Origin: Sporomusa silvacetica DSM 10669
GTDB lineage: Bacteria; Bacillota; Negativicutes; Sporomusales; Sporomusaceae
DNA: 64,000 nucleotides
Reading direction: 5' to 3'
Assembly: GCF_002257705.1 (NCBI RefSeq)
Contig: NZ_LSLK01000052.1
Coordinates: forward strand, 32,930 to 96,929
The notes under the pieces were generated by a model, which saw only the letters and a program-made list of their open reading frames with translations, made no database searches and was not told the DNA's origin. Positions 61,837 through 64,000 of this stretch are shown in pieces (the first letter of the stretch is position 1; every line of letters starts with the position of its first letter). The position numbers and the translations under genes were made by a program.

Positions 61837-61867
61837 TAGTATGGCATAAGGTATTAGTATTTATGTA
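61837..61867 (-). promoter_or_regulatory. Sigma-G-like promoter of the ger operon
   Basis: On the minus strand TACATA, 18 bases, CATACTA. The -10 matches the sigma-G consensus (CATnnTA) and the spacing fits. Germinant receptors are made in the forespore under sigma-G in Bacillus. Confidence 0.6.
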
Positions 61868-61978
61868 TCATTTAAAAAATAAGCAGGCTATTTTTTCCTT
61901 CTTTCTTTATGTAGGTTAGCATTAATTCCCATATAATTGTCACACTTGCAATTATGAACTTGCTCATAAATATTTTTT

Positions 61979-62033
61979 AAAAAGCGTCAATGGCTTTTTG
62001 ACGGGAAACCCGTTATAGTCATTGACGCTTTTA
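61979..62033 (-). terminator. Terminator after fabH
   Basis: On the minus strand AAAAGCGTCAATG and CATTGACGCTTTTT form a 13-bp stem around a loop that holds a second small hairpin (ACGGGTTTCCCGT), with a short T run at the end. Confidence 0.8.
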
Positions 62034-62087
62034 TTTTCACCCGTATAAACGTTGTAGATAAGCTACCGTGTTATAACTTCCTCTGAC

Positions 62088-63080
62088 TTAAATACTCCAC
62101 TTCATAACACTACTTGCCCAAGTTAAGCCGGCCCCGAATCCAACGACTACGACAATATCATCTTTTTTGATATTCCCACTTCTAAATGCTTCATCTAATC
62201 CTATCGGAATAGATGCAGATGATGTATTAGCGTATTTATTAACACTAACTGCCACTTTGTCCATAGAAATTCCAAGACGTTTTGCGGCAGATTCTATGAT
62301 ACGGATATTCGCTTGATGGGGGACAACATAGGAAATATCCGCAGGAGACATGTTAGCGTTAGCTATTGCTTTTAGTGCCGACGCACCCATAACTTTTACT
62401 GCAAACTTATAGACTTCAGGTCCGTTCATATGCAAGAAGTGCTGTCGATTATTTACTGTTTCTGCTGAGGCTGGTATCCGAGAACCACCTGCTGGCATAG
62501 TAAGAGAACTAGCTCCAGATCCATCCGCCCCTAAATTTACACCAAGAATGCCGTATCCAGGAGGAGTTTTTGCTACCACAGCAGCACCTGCTCCGTCGCC
62601 AAATAAAACACAAGTATTACGATCAGTCCAGTCGAGTATTTTGGAGAGGTTTTCGGCGCCGATCACTAATATCTTTTCATACAAACCGGATTTGATAAAT
62701 TGACTCGCAGTTACTAATCCATAAACAAAACCGGAGCAAGCTGCCGATAAATCAAAAGCGGCGGCTTTGGTAGCTTTTAGATTAGCTTGTACAAGACAAG
62801 CAACTGATGGAAACAACATATCCGGTGTTATGGTAGCGACAATGATTAAATCAAGCTCATCGGCAGAGATACCAGCGTTATCCAACGCCCGCTTTGCGGC
62901 TTCTGTGGCTAAATCAGATGTAGCTTGGCCCTCTAAAGTAATTCTTCTCTCTCTAATTCCTGTACGTTCAACAATCCATTTATCAGATGTATCAACTATT
63001 TGTTCTAATTCTTTGTTTGTCATGATTCTGGTAGGTACATATGAGCCAGTGCCTATAATACCAACACTTACTTCCTTCAC
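62088..63080 (-). CDS. fabH: 3-oxoacyl-ACP synthase III
   Basis: A 330-residue condensing enzyme that starts fatty acid synthesis from acetyl-CoA and malonyl-ACP. The catalytic triad is clear: Cys in LSAACSGFVYG, His in VVPHQANIRII and Asn in VNKYANTSSAS. It stands alone between the ger operon and the rRNA locus with its own terminator. Other fab genes are not in the window. Confidence 0.93.
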   Translation of the reverse strand: MKEVSVGIIGTGSYVPTRIMTNKELEQIVDTSDKWIVERTGIRERRITLEGQATSDLATEAAKRALDNAGISADELDLIIVATITPDMLFPSVACLVQANLKATKAAAFDLSAACSGFVYGLVTASQFIKSGLYEKILVIGAENLSKILDWTDRNTCVLFGDGAGAAVVAKTPPGYGILGVNLGADGSGASSLTMPAGGSRIPASAETVNNRQHFLHMNGPEVYKFAVKVMGASALKAIANANMSPADISYVVPHQANIRIIESAAKRLGISMDKVAVSVNKYANTSSASIPIGLDEAFRSGNIKKDDIVVVVGFGAGLTWASSVMKWSI

Positions 63081-63223
63081 TATAGTGTCCTCCTAGATAA
63101 TTTATTTAACTATAATAAGATTATACTACTTATTACTATGATCAGGCAACAAAATATAAATAGCAAAACTTAGGAACTACTATTGTCCTCAGATTTTTCG
63201 AAGTCCGGGGATTGTTTTTTTAC

Positions 63224-63260
63224 GAAAAAAGACTGCCACACTATATTTTTAGTGCGACAG
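63224..63260 (-). terminator. Second terminator after tRNA-Ala
   Basis: On the minus strand GCTGTCGCACTA and TAGTGTGGCAGT pair with G-T and one mismatch, followed by CTTTTTTCG. Confidence 0.75.
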
Positions 63261-63325
63261 CCCCTTTCTATATGTACAATACCTAGTTTTTGTCCACAAT
63301 AAAACATTGCAAGGGACAAGTTTAC

Positions 63326-63366
63326 ATAAATAAAAATAGTCCAAAGGCATTTCAGCCCCGGACTAT
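63326..63366 (-). terminator. First terminator after tRNA-Ala
   Basis: On the minus strand ATAGTCC and GGACTAT pair around a loop that can form an inner GGGGC/GCCTT stem, followed by TTTTATTTATG. It lies just after the tRNA CCA end. Confidence 0.8.
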
Positions 63367-63377
63367 CTATGTTTTGG

Positions 63378-63453
63378 TGGTGGAGATAAGCGGGATCGAA
63401 CCGCTGACCTCTTGAATGCGAGCCAAGCGCTCTCCCAGCTGAGCTATACCCCC
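63378..63453 (-). tRNA. tRNA-Ala (anticodon CGC)
   Basis: A 76-nucleotide cloverleaf with encoded CCA. The acceptor stem GGGGGTA/TATCTCC has the G3-U70 pair that marks alanine tRNA. The anticodon loop CTCGCAT gives anticodon CGC. It follows 16S rRNA on the same strand, 141 bases away. Confidence 0.93.
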
Positions 63454-63593
63454 ACATTACTGTTTCAAAAATATTATATTATTAGAGCATCATTCTCTTT
63501 TACATTCCCTCAAAACTAAACAATGTAAGAGTGTTCATCTGCCAAATGTACCGACCTGGAAGTAGTTCAGTTGTTCCACTGAACGGTTCTCCC

Positions 63594-64000
<407 letters not shown>

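Noticed and set aside
63170..63457. Minus-strand open frame of 95 codons downstream of 16S rRNA
   Set aside because: It runs through tRNA-Ala and both terminators, so it is a chance frame over RNA features.

Overview
The window looks like chromosome from an endospore-forming member of the Negativicutes, most likely Sporomusaceae (Gram-positive ancestry with an outer membrane). The reasons are: a spoIIIA operon, a BofC-like gene, a SpoIID-type gene and a ger germinant-receptor operon; gene order shared with Bacillus subtilis for alaS-ireB-ruvX-mltG-trmR, for aspS-6S RNA-rarA and for yebC-ruvCAB-queA-tgt-yajC-secDF; and the 3' part of a 16S rRNA gene. The genus is an inference. All confident protein genes are on the minus strand except one acetate transporter (satP-like, about 22.2 kb).

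Layout. 0-3.6 kb: spoIIIAA-AF, with AF cut by the window edge. 3.8-8.6 kb: a zinc-ribbon CD1247-type protein, efp, an M24 peptidase, aroQ and a class B PBP. 8.4-16.6 kb: alaS, ireB, an aldo/keto reductase-ferredoxin fusion, ruvX, DUF1292, mltG, then trmR, trhP (U32) and a DUF4911 protein; trmR and trhP together suggest tRNA wobble-uridine hydroxylation and methylation. 16.6-22.1 kb: an AI-2E-type exporter, three small proteins, and the iscR-iscS-iscU-mnmA sulfur module with a clear promoter and probable IscR operator. 22.9-27.6 kb: a decayed accessory island. It holds two broken copies of a Tlde1/L,D-transpeptidase-like toxin, an intact HEAT-like lipoprotein next to one copy, an amidase tail followed by a membrane-anchored ORF, and a duplicated 3' end of rarA. 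27.4-40.7 kb: rarA, 6S RNA, aspS, hisS, hemZ, fur, a second AI-2E exporter, a metallo-hydrolase, dtd, rel and recJ.

41.1-54.3 kb: two poorly known membrane proteins, secF, secD, an HD hydrolase, a 5-FCL, yajC, the queuosine genes tgt, queA and queH, spoIID, ruvB, ruvA, ruvC and a BofC-like gene whose start codon lies in a perfect 18-bp hairpin. 54.4-57.1 kb: a secreted repeat protein, yebC and a DUF4213/DUF364 gene. 57.3-61.8 kb: a five-gene ger operon (A, C, small, B, small) with a sigma-G-like promoter and a terminator. 62.1-64 kb: fabH, then tRNA-Ala and the 3' end of 16S rRNA. The 16S gene is followed by tRNA-Ala and two terminators, with no 23S gene in the window.

The most notable non-coding material is a family of multi-hairpin intergenic repeats (about 11.6, 17.7 and 53.5 kb, with diverged pieces at 40.9, 46.3, 48.0 and 50.4 kb). 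In the main copies these sit between the terminator of one gene and the start of the next, always in the same orientation. The toxin/immunity island downstream of rarA is the best candidate for an undescribed system, though what is seen here is largely wreckage.
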